From NCBI RefSeq assembly GCF_001273835.1, contig NZ_JHEI01000138.1:1-64000 (forward strand): a DNA stretch of 64,000 bases, read 5' to 3'. Positions 15,206-23,989 of this stretch are shown here, piece after piece; the first letter of the stretch is position 1; every line of letters begins with the position of its first letter. The DNA comes from Leucobacter celer subsp. astrifaciens (GTDB taxonomy: Bacteria > Actinomycetota > Actinomycetes > Actinomycetales > Microbacteriaceae). The notes below the pieces were generated by a model. That model ran no database searches, was not told the DNA's origin, and saw nothing but the letters and a program-made list of their open reading frames with translations. The position numbers and the translations under genes were made by a program.

Positions 15206-16441
15206 TCAAGCCCCTCGTCGACCGGAGGCGAGCCGGTCCGAGAGCCCGAACTGAGCGGCCCCCAGCAGCAGGAGTCCGGCGCCGACCGCGTACACCGGCG
15301 CGATCCCGATTATGTCGACCAGAGCGCCGCCCATCGCGGCCGCGATCATGATCCCGGCCTGGAAACCGACGACGATCAGGCTGCCCCCGGCTTCCAGCTG
15401 ATCCGGCATCCGGTTGCCGACCCACGTATTCGCGATGAGCAGCCAGGAGGCGAAGAAGAAGCCCCAGATGAAGACTGCCGCGCCGGTCGCCCATACCGAC
15501 CCGGAGACGGCGATGACGAGCATCAGCAGTCCCGCGATGACGGTCGGAGTGAGCACGGCCAGCACTCGATAACCGCGATCCACGACCACTCCGATGACGA
15601 CGTTTCCGATCAAACCGCCCACTCCGAAGAGCGCCAGAAGGATCACGATCGTATCGGCGCCGACGGCGACCCCGCCCTCGCTCACACGTTCGAGCGCCAC
15701 TCGGACGTAGGTATAGGCGAGGAAGTGCCCGGTGACGACGCAGATGTTGGCGAGCACGCCGATCCCGATTCCGGGGCGACGGATCGCGCCGACGAGCGTC
15801 GACAGCCGCGCAGAGCGTGCTGCGGGAACCGCCGGCAGCAGAGTCCTCAGCGGGACGACGAGGGCCGCGCTCAGCACCGCCGCAACTCCGAACACTCCGC
15901 GCCAATCGATCAGCTCGCTCAGCATCACTCCGAGCGGCACTCCCGCGACGGTGGCGAGCGACACCCCCGCGGAGTTGAACATCACCGCGCGACCCAGTCG
16001 CTCCGGACCCGCGATGCGAGCCGCCACCGTGATCGACATCGCCCAGAAACCCGAGATCGCGACCCCCAGCAGGAAACGCGCGAGCATCACCAGAGGCAGG
16101 CTCGGTGCGATGGCGACCAGGGCGTTCGAGACCGCCGCCAGGATCGCCATCCACACCAGCAGGGATCGGCGGTCGAGCCGCGGGAGCAGCAGCCCGACGG
16201 TCGGCGCTGCGAGCAGGCCCGCGAACGCGGTGACGGACACCATCTGGCCGGCCTGACCAGTCGTCACGCCGAGTCCCTCGGCGATGCCGGTGAGCATTCC
16301 GCTCGGCAGGAACTCGGCCGTCACCAGGAAGAAGCTCATGAGCATCATGGTGACGAGCGCGCTGTAGCGCATCCGATGCCGGCGCGCGGGGCCCTGCTCG
16401 GGATCGGTCGGAATCGTGGGTACCGGGGCGGTTGCGGTCAT
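15206..16441 (-). CDS. MFS transporter, DHA1 (drug:H+ antiporter) family
   Basis: This protein of about 411 residues has twelve predicted membrane helices and loop motif A-like segments (LLPRLDRRSLLVWMAILAAVSNA, LARFLLGVAISGFWAM), as in AraJ/PbuE-type DHA1 exporters. It probably exports a drug or a small metabolite. The ATG at 16441 begins just before the first helix; an in-frame extension to 16513 adds 24 basic residues and would run into the palindrome upstream. The gene converges on the AraC regulator. Two palindromes lie within 140 bases upstream of its start. Confidence 0.9.
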   Translation of the reverse strand: MTATAPVPTIPTDPEQGPARRHRMRYSALVTMMLMSFFLVTAEFLPSGMLTGIAEGLGVTTGQAGQMVSVTAFAGLLAAPTVGLLLPRLDRRSLLVWMAILAAVSNALVAIAPSLPLVMLARFLLGVAISGFWAMSITVAARIAGPERLGRAVMFNSAGVSLATVAGVPLGVMLSELIDWRGVFGVAAVLSAALVVPLRTLLPAVPAARSARLSTLVGAIRRPGIGIGVLANICVVTGHFLAYTYVRVALERVSEGGVAVGADTIVILLALFGVGGLIGNVVIGVVVDRGYRVLAVLTPTVIAGLLMLVIAVSGSVWATGAAVFIWGFFFASWLLIANTWVGNRMPDQLEAGGSLIVVGFQAGIMIAAAMGGALVDIIGIAPVYAVGAGLLLLGAAQFGLSDRLASGRRGA

Positions 16442-16499
16442 GATTCCATGATTCGCCGGTGCCGGCTCGTTCGCCCGACGCCGCGTCCGGTGCATCCGA

Positions 16500-16529
16500 C
16501 GGATCGTCCGCACGCGTGCGGACGATCCG
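16500..16529. promoter_or_regulatory. 30-bp perfect palindrome upstream of the MFS gene
   Basis: The sequence from 16500 to 16529 is fully self-complementary with no loop; its half-site is CGGATCGTCCGCACG. It lies 59 bases upstream of the MFS start, in the position of an operator for a dimeric repressor. With no loop it is a poor RNA hairpin, which favours protein binding. Confidence 0.6.
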
Positions 16530-16562
16530 GAGTCGTGGCCCCATCGCGGCGCTGGACGATCT

Positions 16563-16580
16563 CTATGCCGCCAGCGGCAT
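16563..16580. repeat. 8-bp stem hairpin TATGCCGC/GCGGCATA
   Basis: A perfect 8-base stem with a 2-base loop lies between the EamA stop and the MFS start. It may end the EamA transcript or serve as a second operator for the MFS gene. Confidence 0.45.
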
Positions 16581-16615
16581 ATGCCCCTCAGTGATGGACA
16601 ACCGCCCGGGCCTCA

Positions 16616-16650
16616 CCCGCGCGCGTCACACACGCGCGCGTCACACCCGC
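16616..16650. repeat. Tandem 14-base CG-alternating repeat at the EamA 3' end
   Basis: Two copies of a unit containing CGCGCGCGTCACAC lie in tandem across the stop codon (TCA on the plus strand) of the EamA gene. A third CGCGCGCG run follows. Alternating CG tracts like these are prone to slippage and to Z-DNA. Confidence 0.6.
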
Positions 16651-17603
16651 GCGCGATCGCGATCCCGCATCTCGGCGGCGGATCCCGCACCCGTCCCCCG
16701 CTTCACGAACGTCGCGACGGCCACCCCGGCGAGGCACACCGCACCGCCGACGAGCGAGAGGATCGCGGGCGATTCGGCGAGCAGCAGCCACGACATCAGC
16801 ACCACGAGCGGCGGCACCACGTAGGTCGAGGCGGCGAGACGTCCCGCGCTCATCCGCGACAGCGCGTATCCCCAGGTCACGAACGCGATCGCGGTGGGGA
16901 AGACGCCGAGGTAGACGACGCCGAGCACGGACGATGCGGGAGCGCTTCCGACGGCCGCGATCAGCTCGGGCGCGAAGGGCGCGCACACGACCGCCCCGAC
17001 GAGACAGCCCAGCCAGGTGACCGTCAGCGCATCGATCTTGATGAGCAGGCGCTTCTGCACGATCACGCTGCCCGCGTACAGCAGCGCGGCGAGCAGGGCC
17101 AGCAGCACTCCGATCGCGTCCCCCTGCCCCGTCCAGGTGGCCGACGCGATGGCGACGACGCCCAGCAGCGCCACCGACATCCCGACCATCAGCCGGGCCG
17201 GGAACCCCTCGCCGAGCAGGAGACCGGCGAACAGGCCCACCAGCAGCGGGGACACGTTCACGAGCAGCGCCGTGGTTCCCGCGTCCAGACGCAGCTCCGC
17301 CGCATTCAGCGCGAGGTTGTAGCCGCCGAACCACGCGGCGCCCCACAGCACCAGGATCCCGAGTGTTCGCCCGCCGGGCAGCCGCGGTGCGGCACCCGCC
17401 CGCACCGCCCGGAAGGCCACGAACACGGTCAGCGCGATGGCGCCCACGAGCAACCGCCCCAGCGCGAGCGCCCCGGGCGCGAAGTCTTCGCCCACGGCGC
17501 GGATCACGACGAAGGCCGACGCCCACAGCACCACCGTGATGGCCACCATGAGCACCGGAACCGTGCGCGCGGTGAGTGAGGAGGAGGGTGAGAGGTTCGT
17601 CAT
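16641..17603 (-). CDS. EamA/DMT family transporter
   Basis: This 320-residue protein has ten predicted membrane helices in two homologous EamA halves (about residues 15-150 and 165-300), the layout of DMT-type metabolite exporters. Signatures include VLWASAFVVIRAVG at the start and the RLAASTYVVPPLVVLMSWLLLAE segment of the second half. Substrate is unknown; amino acid export is common for the family. The ATG at 17603 was chosen over an in-frame start at 17618. The gene is divergent from a LysR regulator 82 bases away, so it is the likely regulatory target. Its 3' end carries a CG-rich tandem repeat across the stop. Confidence 0.9.
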   Translation of the reverse strand: MTNLSPSSSLTARTVPVLMVAITVVLWASAFVVIRAVGEDFAPGALALGRLLVGAIALTVFVAFRAVRAGAAPRLPGGRTLGILVLWGAAWFGGYNLALNAAELRLDAGTTALLVNVSPLLVGLFAGLLLGEGFPARLMVGMSVALLGVVAIASATWTGQGDAIGVLLALLAALLYAGSVIVQKRLLIKIDALTVTWLGCLVGAVVCAPFAPELIAAVGSAPASSVLGVVYLGVFPTAIAFVTWGYALSRMSAGRLAASTYVVPPLVVLMSWLLLAESPAILSLVGGAVCLAGVAVATFVKRGTGAGSAAEMRDRDRARV

Positions 17604-17673
17604 GCCTCCATGCTGCACCCGATCGAATCGTTAGCACCAGTTCACAAGTCTTCCCCATGATTAAGCTCAGCTG

Positions 17674-17679
17674 TATTAT
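17674..17679 (+). promoter_or_regulatory. -10 box of the lysR gene, leaderless or near-leaderless
   Basis: TATTAT lies six bases before the ATG at 17686 in the short divergent lysR/EamA region. Transcription would begin at the start codon. Confidence 0.5.
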
Positions 17680-17685
17680 CGAGGC

Positions 17686-18600
17686 ATGCTGGATCTGCAT
17701 CGCCTCCGTGTCTTCCGCTCCGTGGTCGCGAGCGGGTCCGTGCAGGCCGCGGCCGCCAACCTCGGATACACCCCCTCGGCGGTCAGCCAGCACATCACGG
17801 CCCTGCAGAAGGAGGTCGGCCTGACGCTGCTCGAGCGCGCGGGCCGGGGACTGCGCCCCACCGCGGCGGGTTTCGCTCTCGCGGCGGAGGCCGACGGCGT
17901 GCTGGCCAGGATCGGCGAGGCCGAGACCCTCGTATCGGATCTGCGTACCGGCCGCACCGGCCGCCTGTCGATCGCCTATTTCGCCTCGGTCGGCAGCGTC
18001 TGGCTGCCATCGGTCGTGCACCGGCTCTCCGAGGAGTTCCCCGGCGTGCGCCTGGACCTCCGGCTGAGCGACAACGCGCCGGACCGCCCCGACGATCGCG
18101 CCGACATCCACCTCATCGTCGCGCGCCACGACTTCGTGACCGGACGGGGCTTCACGACGCACCACCTGCTCGACGACCCCTACATCGTCGCGCTTCCCGA
18201 AACGCACCCGCTCGCCGCGAGCGGCACCGTCGAGCTCTCCGACCTCAAGCACGAGCGCTGGATCGACAACGACTTCGCCGCGGGGTGGTGCCGCCAGAAT
18301 CTGCTCGACTCCTGCGCCGCGGCGGGGTTCCGGCCGGCGTTCCACGTCGAGACCCACGACTATCACGCCGCGCTGGCGTTCGTCGCGGCCGGCATCGGGA
18401 TCACCGTGCTGCCGACGCTCGGGGCGACGGATCCGCCGGCCGGCGTGGCCCTGCGCCACCTGGCGAACCCCACCCCGGTGCGCTCGATCCACGCGGTGGT
18501 GCGCGACGCGGTCGCGATCACCCCGCCCGCGCGTGCGGCATTGGAGCTCCTCCGCGCCGAAGCCGCCCTCGGCGCCCCCGAAACCGCCCTGGCCGGTTGA
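17686..18600 (+). CDS. LysR family transcriptional regulator
   Basis: This 304-residue protein has an N-terminal winged helix-turn-helix (residues 1-60; LRVFRSVVASGSVQAAAANLGYTPSAVSQHITALQ) and a LysR substrate-binding domain (about 90-295). It should bind DNA as a tetramer and respond to a small effector. It is divergent from the EamA exporter gene with an 82-base shared promoter region, the standard arrangement for a LysR protein controlling its neighbour and itself. The effector cannot be told from sequence. Confidence 0.93.
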   Translation: MLDLHRLRVFRSVVASGSVQAAAANLGYTPSAVSQHITALQKEVGLTLLERAGRGLRPTAAGFALAAEADGVLARIGEAETLVSDLRTGRTGRLSIAYFASVGSVWLPSVVHRLSEEFPGVRLDLRLSDNAPDRPDDRADIHLIVARHDFVTGRGFTTHHLLDDPYIVALPETHPLAASGTVELSDLKHERWIDNDFAAGWCRQNLLDSCAAAGFRPAFHVETHDYHAALAFVAAGIGITVLPTLGATDPPAGVALRHLANPTPVRSIHAVVRDAVAITPPARAALELLRAEAALGAPETALAG

Positions 18601-18724
18601 GCGCAGCGCAGTCGCCGGAGGAAACGCGGCAGCATCGAGGTCGCCCTTGCCGCTGATTGAGCGGAGCGGAGTCGAAATCAAGGCCTGCTGTCCGGGTTTC
18701 GACTCGCTCCGCTCGCTCAACCGG
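18593..18724. repeat. TTGAGCGNAGCGNAGTCG palindromic repeat cluster
   Basis: Three copies of one motif lie between lysR and icd. CCGGTTGAGCGCAGCGCAGTCG begins at 18593, TTGAGCGGAGCGGAGTCGAAA at 18657, and an inverted copy TTTCGACTCGCTCCGCTCGCTCAACC ends at about 18722. The second and third can pair as a long imperfect hairpin. Repeats of this type are familiar to me from intergenic regions of Microbacteriaceae genomes. They lie between convergent genes here. Confidence 0.7.
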
Positions 18725-18766
18725 CGGTCGGGGCGAGCGACGCGCGTATATGCCCACGCACGCAGC

Positions 18767-18820
18767 AGGGCGGCGGTGCCGAAGCACCGCCGCCCTGGAT
18801 CCTGCGTATCGCGCGCAGGA
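18767..18820 (-). terminator. Strong hairpins downstream of icd
   Basis: AGGGCGGCGGTGC (18767-18779) pairs perfectly with 18784-18796 around a 4-base loop. A second stem ATCCTGCG/CGCAGGAT spans about 18798-18820. Both lie just after the icd stop on the minus strand and probably form its transcript end, although no T run follows. Confidence 0.6.
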
Positions 18821-18831
18821 TGGCGAAGAGG

Positions 18832-20046
18832 CTAGGCCAAACGCTGCTGCAGGTTCTCGTCGATCGTCGCGAGGAACTCCTCGGTGGTCTGGTAGGCCTG
18901 ATCCGGGCCGACCAGCAGCGCGAGGTCCTTGGTCATCTTGCCCGACTCGACGGACTTGATGACGACGTCCTCGAGCGTGAGCGCGAACTCGATCAGGTCC
19001 TGGTTGCCGTCGAGCTTGCCGCGATGGGCGAGACCGCGGGTCCACGCGAAGATCGAGGCGATCGGATTGGTGGAGGTGGGCTTGCCCTGCTGGTGCTGGC
19101 GGTAGTGACGAGTCACGGTGCCGTGGGCGGCCTCGGCCTCGACGACCTTGCCGTCGGGCGTCGCGAGCACGGAGGTCATGAGGCCCAGCGATCCGAAGCC
19201 CTGCGCGACGGTGTCCGACTGCACGTCGCCGTCGTAGTTCTTGCAGGCCCAGACGTAGCCGCCCTCCCACTTCATGGCCGAGGCGACCATGTCGTCGATG
19301 AGGCGGTGCTCGTAGGTGAGCCCCGCGGCCTCGAACTGCTCCTTGAACTCGGTGTCGTAGATCTCCTGGAACAGATCCTTGAAGCGGCCGTCGTAGGCCT
19401 TGAGGATCGTGTTCTTGGTGGAGAGGTACACCGGGTAGTTGCGGGAGAGGCCGTAGTTGAGCGAGGCGCGCGCGAAGTCGCGGATCGAGGCGTCGAGGTT
19501 GTACTGCACCTGGGCGATGCCGTCGCCCGGCGACTGGAAGACCTCGAACTTCTGGGGCTCCGAGCCGTCGTTCGGGGTGAACTCGACCGTGAGGGTGCCC
19601 TCGCCCTGGAAGCGGAAGTCGGTGGCGCGGTACTGGTCGCCGAAGGCGTGGCGGCCGATGATGATCGGCTTGTTCCAGCCGGGCACGAGGCGGGGGATGT
19701 TCGAGATGATGATCGGCTCGCGGAAGATCACGCCGCCGAGGATGTTGCGGATCGTGCCGTTGGGGCTGCGCCACATCTTCTTGAGGCCGAACTCCTCGAC
19801 GCGGGCCTCGTCGGGGGTGATGGTCGCGCACTTGACGCCGACGCCGTGCTTCTTGATGGCGTTGGCGGCGTCGATGGTCACCTGATCGTCGGTGGCGTCG
19901 CGGTGCTCGATGCCGAGATCGTAGTACTCGAGCGTGACGTCGAGGTACGGGTGGATGAGACGGTCCTTGATGAACTGCCAGATGATGCGAGTCATCTCGT
20001 CGCCGTCGAGTTCGACGACCGTACCTTCAACCTTGATCTTCGCCAA
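18832..20046 (-). CDS. icd: NADP-dependent isocitrate dehydrogenase
   Basis: This enzyme oxidises isocitrate to 2-oxoglutarate and CO2 with NADP in the TCA cycle. The 404-residue length and sequence match the eukaryote-like homodimeric class rather than the E. coli type or the monomeric type of corynebacteria. Family features include [34 protein letters not shown], the substrate loop [12 protein letters not shown] and [14 protein letters not shown]. Translation appears to start with TTG at 20046 behind GGGAGAAG, giving the family N-terminus AKIKVEG; no ATG fits. A palindrome overlaps the probable -35 region upstream, so transcription is likely repressible. Confidence 0.96.
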   Translation of the reverse strand: MAKIKVEGTVVELDGDEMTRIIWQFIKDRLIHPYLDVTLEYYDLGIEHRDATDDQVTIDAANAIKKHGVGVKCATITPDEARVEEFGLKKMWRSPNGTIRNILGGVIFREPIIISNIPRLVPGWNKPIIIGRHAFGDQYRATDFRFQGEGTLTVEFTPNDGSEPQKFEVFQSPGDGIAQVQYNLDASIRDFARASLNYGLSRNYPVYLSTKNTILKAYDGRFKDLFQEIYDTEFKEQFEAAGLTYEHRLIDDMVASAMKWEGGYVWACKNYDGDVQSDTVAQGFGSLGLMTSVLATPDGKVVEAEAAHGTVTRHYRQHQQGKPTSTNPIASIFAWTRGLAHRGKLDGNQDLIEFALTLEDVVIKSVESGKMTKDLALLVGPDQAYQTTEEFLATIDENLQQRLA

Positions 20047-20171
20047 CGCTTCTCCCAGTGTCGTGATGTGTGAGCTCGGGGGCGCGCAGCACGGTAGACG
20101 CCGCGCGCTGCTTCCGCGGGATCGAGGCCGTAACGCCGTTCCCGATGCAGGGCTCGATAGAGCCGCCAAAC

Positions 20172-20208
20172 AGTCTAGCCGAGAATTCCAAGTCTCTCGA
20201 CATCGAGA
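20172..20208 (-). promoter_or_regulatory. icd promoter with palindromic operator
   Basis: On the minus strand, TAGACT (20172-20177) is a good -10 box. Seventeen bases upstream the -35 region is covered by the palindrome TCTCGA-TG-TCGAGA (20195-20208). A repressor bound there would block polymerase. The implied leader is about 120 bases long. Confidence 0.55.
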
Positions 20209-20306
20209 TAAATCAGACCCTCGCTGCCGTTCTGGGCGCTCGAGCCCACCCGCTCTCTCCGTAGCCTCGGCTCGAGGCGATCCCGAGGCGCGTCCGGGCC
20301 GAGGCC

Positions 20307-21092
20307 CTAGGCCGAGACCTTGACCTTGGGCCGGTGCTCCTGCACGTACTCGTAGTACGCCGTGAGGCTCAAGCGGGAGGCGGCTGCGCGATCGATCACC
20401 ACGGTCGCGCGTCGGTGCAGCTGCAGCGCGCTCGCGGGGCACATGCTGGCGAGCGGTCCCTCGACCATCGCGGCGACGGCCTCGGCCTTCTCCTCGCCCT
20501 GCGCCACGAGCAGCAGCTCGCGCGCGTCGAGGATCGTGCCGAGCCCCTGCGTGACGCAGTGGATCGGCACCTCGTCCTCGGAGGCGAAGAAGCGCGCGTT
20601 GTCCGCCCGGGTGCGGGGCGCGAGCGTCTTGATCCGGGTGCGGGACGCGAACGACGAGGTCGGCTCGTTGAAGCCGATGTGGCCGTTGGCGCCGATGCCC
20701 AGCAGCTGCAGGTCCACACCGCCGGCGTCGGCGATGCGCCGCTCGTAGTCCACGCAGGCGGCCTCGAGATCGGGGGCGACGCCATCGGGCACGTGCACGC
20801 GCTCGGGATCGAGGCCGAGCGGCTCGGTGACGGTGCGCCGGATCACGGAGCGGTAGCTCTCGGGGTGGCGCGGATCGAGGCCCACGTACTCGTCGAGGGC
20901 GAAGGCGCTGACGCCGGTGAGATCGAGGCCGCCGCCGCGAACGCGCTCGGCCAGCGCGGCATAGGTTCCGAGCGGCGAGGATCCCGTCGCGACGCCCAGC
21001 ACCGCGCCCCGCCGGGAGCGCACGACATCGGCGATCGTCTCGGCGGCGTGCTCGGCGACGGCAGCCGCGTCGGGAACGATGACGACGTCCAC
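20307..21092 (-). CDS. nagB: Glucosamine-6-phosphate deaminase
   Basis: This 261-residue enzyme converts glucosamine 6-phosphate to fructose 6-phosphate and ammonia, the last step of amino-sugar catabolism into glycolysis. Clear family motifs are [13 protein letters not shown] (phosphate loop), [11 protein letters not shown] (catalytic Asp region), [13 protein letters not shown] (ring-opening His and base) and [17 protein letters not shown] start at 21092 with a GGAGG box gives the correct N-terminus; upstream in-frame sequence is unconserved. It is divergent from an ABC ATPase gene. It completes a pathway with nagA (53.1 kb) and the uptake and kinase operon at 24-30 kb. Confidence 0.96.
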   Translation of the reverse strand: MDVVIVPDAAAVAEHAAETIADVVRSRRGAVLGVATGSSPLGTYAALAERVRGGGLDLTGVSAFALDEYVGLDPRHPESYRSVIRRTVTEPLGLDPERVHVPDGVAPDLEAACVDYERRIADAGGVDLQLLGIGANGHIGFNEPTSSFASRTRIKTLAPRTRADNARFFASEDEVPIHCVTQGLGTILDARELLLVAQGEEKAEAVAAMVEGPLASMCPASALQLHRRATVVIDRAAASRLSLTAYYEYVQEHRPKVKVSA

Positions 21093-21255
21093 GGGACCTC
21101 CAGGGTGACGGTGCTGCGCGGAAAGCGCGAGAGTGCGGTGCAGACCGGCTCCAGATAAGCAGCCCGTCGAGCGGCTGTCAACCCGAGCCACCCGAGGCGC
21201 CGCGGCGATCCCGCGCTGCTCCTCTACCGGGTCTCGACCCGAGTCCGACCCGGAT

Positions 21256-21261
21256 GTTAGG
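21256..21261 (+). promoter_or_regulatory. Candidate -10 box of the multi-sugar ABC ATPase gene
   Basis: TAGGCT lies in the 260-base divergent region between nagB and the ATPase gene, implying a leader of about 85 bases. A CGGGT/ACCCG repeat just upstream could be an operator. No other gene is seen in this gap. Confidence 0.3.
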
Positions 21262-21352
21262 CTGAGCACGCCCAACGACGGGCATCGGCGGCCGAGCAGG
21301 CCGCCGGCTCTACAACGGATCGTCCGGCACGTACCTGCCGGTGGAGGAAATC

Positions 21353-22420
21353 ATGGCAACTGTCACGTTCGAAAACGTCTCCCGCGTCTATCCGGGGACG
21401 GAGCGCCCCTCGGTCGACCAGCTCGACCTGGAGATCGGCGACGGAGAATTCCTGGTACTCGTCGGCCCTTCGGGCTGCGGCAAGTCCACGACGCTGCGCA
21501 TGCTCGCGGGCCTCGAGGAGATCGACGGGGGCCGCGTGCTCATCGGCGATCGCGATGTCACCGATATGCCGCCGAAGGATCGCGACATCGCGATGGTGTT
21601 CCAGAACTACGCCCTCTACCCGCACATGACCGTGGCGGAGAACATGGGCTTCGCGCTGAAGATCGCGGGCGCCTCCAAGGAGGAGCGCTCGGCACGGGTG
21701 CTCGAAGCCGCGAAGATGCTGGATCTCGAGCAGTACCTCGACCGCAAGCCCAAGGCGCTCTCCGGCGGGCAGCGCCAGCGCGTCGCGATGGGCCGCGCGA
21801 TCGTGCGTCAGCCGCAGGTCTTCCTGATGGACGAGCCGCTGTCGAACCTGGACGCGAAGCTGCGCGTGCAGACCCGCACCCAGATCGCATCGCTGCAGCG
21901 CAGGCTCGGCGTCACCACCGTCTACGTGACCCACGATCAGACCGAGGCGCTCACCATGGGCGACCGCATCGCGGTGCTCAAGGACGGCGTGCTGCAGCAG
22001 GTGGGCAGCCCGCGCGATCTCTACGAGACGCCCAACAACGAGTTCGTCGCGGGCTTCATCGGATCGCCCGCGATGAATCTGCTCTCCTCGCCGGTGTCGG
22101 AGGCCGGCGTCGCATTCGGCTCCGCGACGGTGCCGGCGCCGGTGCGGGTGCAGTCGCCCACCGTGACGGTGGGCGTGCGCCCCGAGGACCTGGTGCTCGT
22201 CGGCGCGGGGGATCCCGGGCTCTCCGTGGTGGTCGACCTCGTGGAGGAGCTCGGCGCCGACGGCTACCTCTACGGGCACACCGTCGAAGGCGACCGCGTC
22301 GACATCGTGGCTCGGGTCGACGGCCGCGTGCACCCCGGCCCCGGAGACACCGTCACCCTGGCCCCGGTTCCCGAGCGCCTGCACCTGTTCGACGCCGAGA
22401 ACGGCGCCCGCCTGGTCTGA
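21353..22420 (+). CDS. Multi-sugar ABC transporter ATPase (MsiK/UgpC/MalK type)
   Basis: This 355-residue ATPase has Walker A GPSGCGKST, Q-loop, signature LSGGQRQRVAMGRAI and Walker B VFLMDEPLSNLD. A C-terminal TOBE/regulatory domain (about residues 240-355) is typical of carbohydrate importers. In actinobacteria one such ATPase (MsiK) often powers several sugar importers that lack their own ATPase. That fits here, because the operon at 24-29.8 kb encodes a binding protein and two permeases but no ATPase. The ATG at 21353 has GGAGG upstream. Two tandem repeats and a hairpin follow the gene. Confidence 0.93.
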   Translation: MATVTFENVSRVYPGTERPSVDQLDLEIGDGEFLVLVGPSGCGKSTTLRMLAGLEEIDGGRVLIGDRDVTDMPPKDRDIAMVFQNYALYPHMTVAENMGFALKIAGASKEERSARVLEAAKMLDLEQYLDRKPKALSGGQRQRVAMGRAIVRQPQVFLMDEPLSNLDAKLRVQTRTQIASLQRRLGVTTVYVTHDQTEALTMGDRIAVLKDGVLQQVGSPRDLYETPNNEFVAGFIGSPAMNLLSSPVSEAGVAFGSATVPAPVRVQSPTVTVGVRPEDLVLVGAGDPGLSVVVDLVEELGADGYLYGHTVEGDRVDIVARVDGRVHPGPGDTVTLAPVPERLHLFDAENGARLV

Positions 22421-22450
22421 CCCGGCGCTTCCGCGCTGCAGGGCGCGGCC

Positions 22451-22518
22451 CTGCTCTGCGCAGCGCTGCTCTGCGCAGCGCTGCTCGAGGCCGGTCCCCG
22501 TTCCCGGGGGCCGGCCTC
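22451..22518 (+). terminator. Tandem repeat plus hairpin after the ABC ATPase gene
   Basis: A 15-base unit CTGCTCTGCGCAGCG occurs twice in tandem (22451-22480) with a partial third copy. It is followed by a hairpin with arms GAGGCCGG and CCGGCCTC (22487-22518). The hairpin probably ends the ATPase transcript. The repeat units contain the palindrome CTGCGCAG. Confidence 0.55.
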
Positions 22519-22680
22519 TGCGGCGCAACGATCCGCGCGCCAGTAGACGTCGCCTCGCGGGCCGGGAAGCAGCAACTACTGACGCGCTTCACCCGATCCG
22601 GCGGCCCGCGGGCGCACCATCCCCGTGGATCACAGTTCGGTCACGACAGGCCGATCCCGCACATCCGGACTTGCGAATAT

Positions 22681-22703
22681 TTAGTTCGTTAGCTTTACTA
22701 ACT
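22681..22703 (+). promoter_or_regulatory. AT-rich operator/-10 region of the ROK repressor gene
   Basis: TTAGTTCGTTAGCTTTACTAACT contains the inverted repeat GTTAG-CTTTA-CTAAC, with outer AGTT and AACT. It overlaps a -10-like TTTACT seven bases before the ATG at 22707. AT-rich TTAGTT...AACTAA-type sites are typical of ROK/NagC/XylR repressors as I know them. Autoregulation by the adjacent ROK protein is likely. Confidence 0.5.
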
Positions 22704-22706
22704 CAC

Positions 22707-23888
22707 ATGATGGTCGCAACGCCGCGTCCCGAGGAACCCTCCGGACCGCTCTCCCACGCCCCCGCAGCGTTCGCCTCCCGCGCGCCGCGCCGCGCCCTCA
22801 AGGCGACCCCGGGCGACGCGAAGCTGCACAACCGCACGCTCGTGCTGCAGACCCTCTACGTCTCCGGCCCCATGAGCCGCGCCGACCTGGCCCGGGCGAC
22901 CGGACTCACCAAGGTGACCGTCTCGGTGCTCGTCGCCGAGCTCATCTCCGAGCACCTGCTGCGCGAGCTCGGCCAGCAGGAGGCGCAGCGCCCCGGCAAG
23001 CCCGCGATCCTCGTGGATCTGGCCCGCGACGCGTTCTCCGTCGTCGCCCTCGACCTCAGCGACCACCTCCTCGTGCGCGGCGCTCTCCTGGATCTCGACG
23101 GCCGCATCGTCACCCGCGTCGAGATGCCGCGCGACGGCGCGATGGGCGAGGCCGTCTGCGAACTCGCGATCGGACTGGTGCACGAGCTGCAGTCGCGCGC
23201 CGAGGTGCCGATCCTCGGGATCGGGATCGGCACCCCCGGTGTCGTCGACGACACCGGGACCGTGCGCACGGCGCCCAACCTCGGCTGGGAGGACCTGCCG
23301 CTGCGCAGCATCTTCGAGGAGCGCACCGGGATCCGCACCGTGGTCGAGAACGACGCCAACGTCGCCGCGCTCGCCGAGTACAGCTTCGGCGATTCGACCG
23401 ACAACTTCATCCTGATCGCGATCGGTCACGGTGTCGGCTCGGGTCTCATCGTCTCGGGACACCCGGTGCCGGGCTACCGCTTCGCCTCCGGTGAGATCGG
23501 CCAGGTGATGGTGGGAACCGACCTCGGCCTCGAGGCCCCCTACTCCCGCGAGCACGTGCTCGAGCACTGGCTGTCGGTGCCCTCGCTGACGCGCGAGCTC
23601 GAGTCCCGCCCGCAGGAGCGGGAGCAGGTGCTGCGCGAGGCGGGCCAGCGTCTCGGCATCGCGCTCGCCCCGGTGGTCGGCGTGCTCAACCTGGCCGAGG
23701 TGGTGCTGGCGGGCCCCGTCGACCTGATCGACGGCACGCTGGCCGAGGCCACGCTCGAGATCCTCCGCAGGCGCACCATGCCCGACTCCCACGACGACCT
23801 CGTGCTGCGCACGAGCCAGCAGGGCGAGGACCTCATTCTGCGCGGCGCCACCGCGATCGTGCTGAAGGATCGCCTCGGCGTCACCTGA
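22707..23888 (+). CDS. ROK family transcriptional repressor (NagC/XylR-like)
   Basis: This 393-residue protein has an N-terminal winged helix (about residues 38-95; RNTLVLQTLYV and SRADLARATGLTKVTVSVLVAELI) followed by a ROK sugar-kinase-like domain. The domain contains GIGIGTPGVVDDTGTVRTAPNLGW and VENDANVAALAEY. The zinc motif region is degenerate compared with ROK kinases: no CxCGxxGC is visible, as in some ROK repressors. It lies directly upstream of the amino-sugar transport operon on the same strand and probably represses it, with a phosphorylated or free amino sugar as inducer. A palindrome overlaps its own promoter. Confidence 0.88.
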   Translation: MMVATPRPEEPSGPLSHAPAAFASRAPRRALKATPGDAKLHNRTLVLQTLYVSGPMSRADLARATGLTKVTVSVLVAELISEHLLRELGQQEAQRPGKPAILVDLARDAFSVVALDLSDHLLVRGALLDLDGRIVTRVEMPRDGAMGEAVCELAIGLVHELQSRAEVPILGIGIGTPGVVDDTGTVRTAPNLGWEDLPLRSIFEERTGIRTVVENDANVAALAEYSFGDSTDNFILIAIGHGVGSGLIVSGHPVPGYRFASGEIGQVMVGTDLGLEAPYSREHVLEHWLSVPSLTRELESRPQEREQVLREAGQRLGIALAPVVGVLNLAEVVLAGPVDLIDGTLAEATLEILRRRTMPDSHDDLVLRTSQQGEDLILRGATAIVLKDRLGVT

Positions 23889-23989
23889 GCACCCCCCAGA
23901 ACTCCACACCGGACCGCGTTCGGCACCCGCCGGAACGCACACCCCGCATCGCGCGACACCCGCGCGACACGCATCGAAAGGAAGACACC

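Noticed and set aside
18820..20073. 417-codon plus-strand frame opposite icd
   Set aside because: It is the exact antisense of a highly conserved dehydrogenase and has no independent support.
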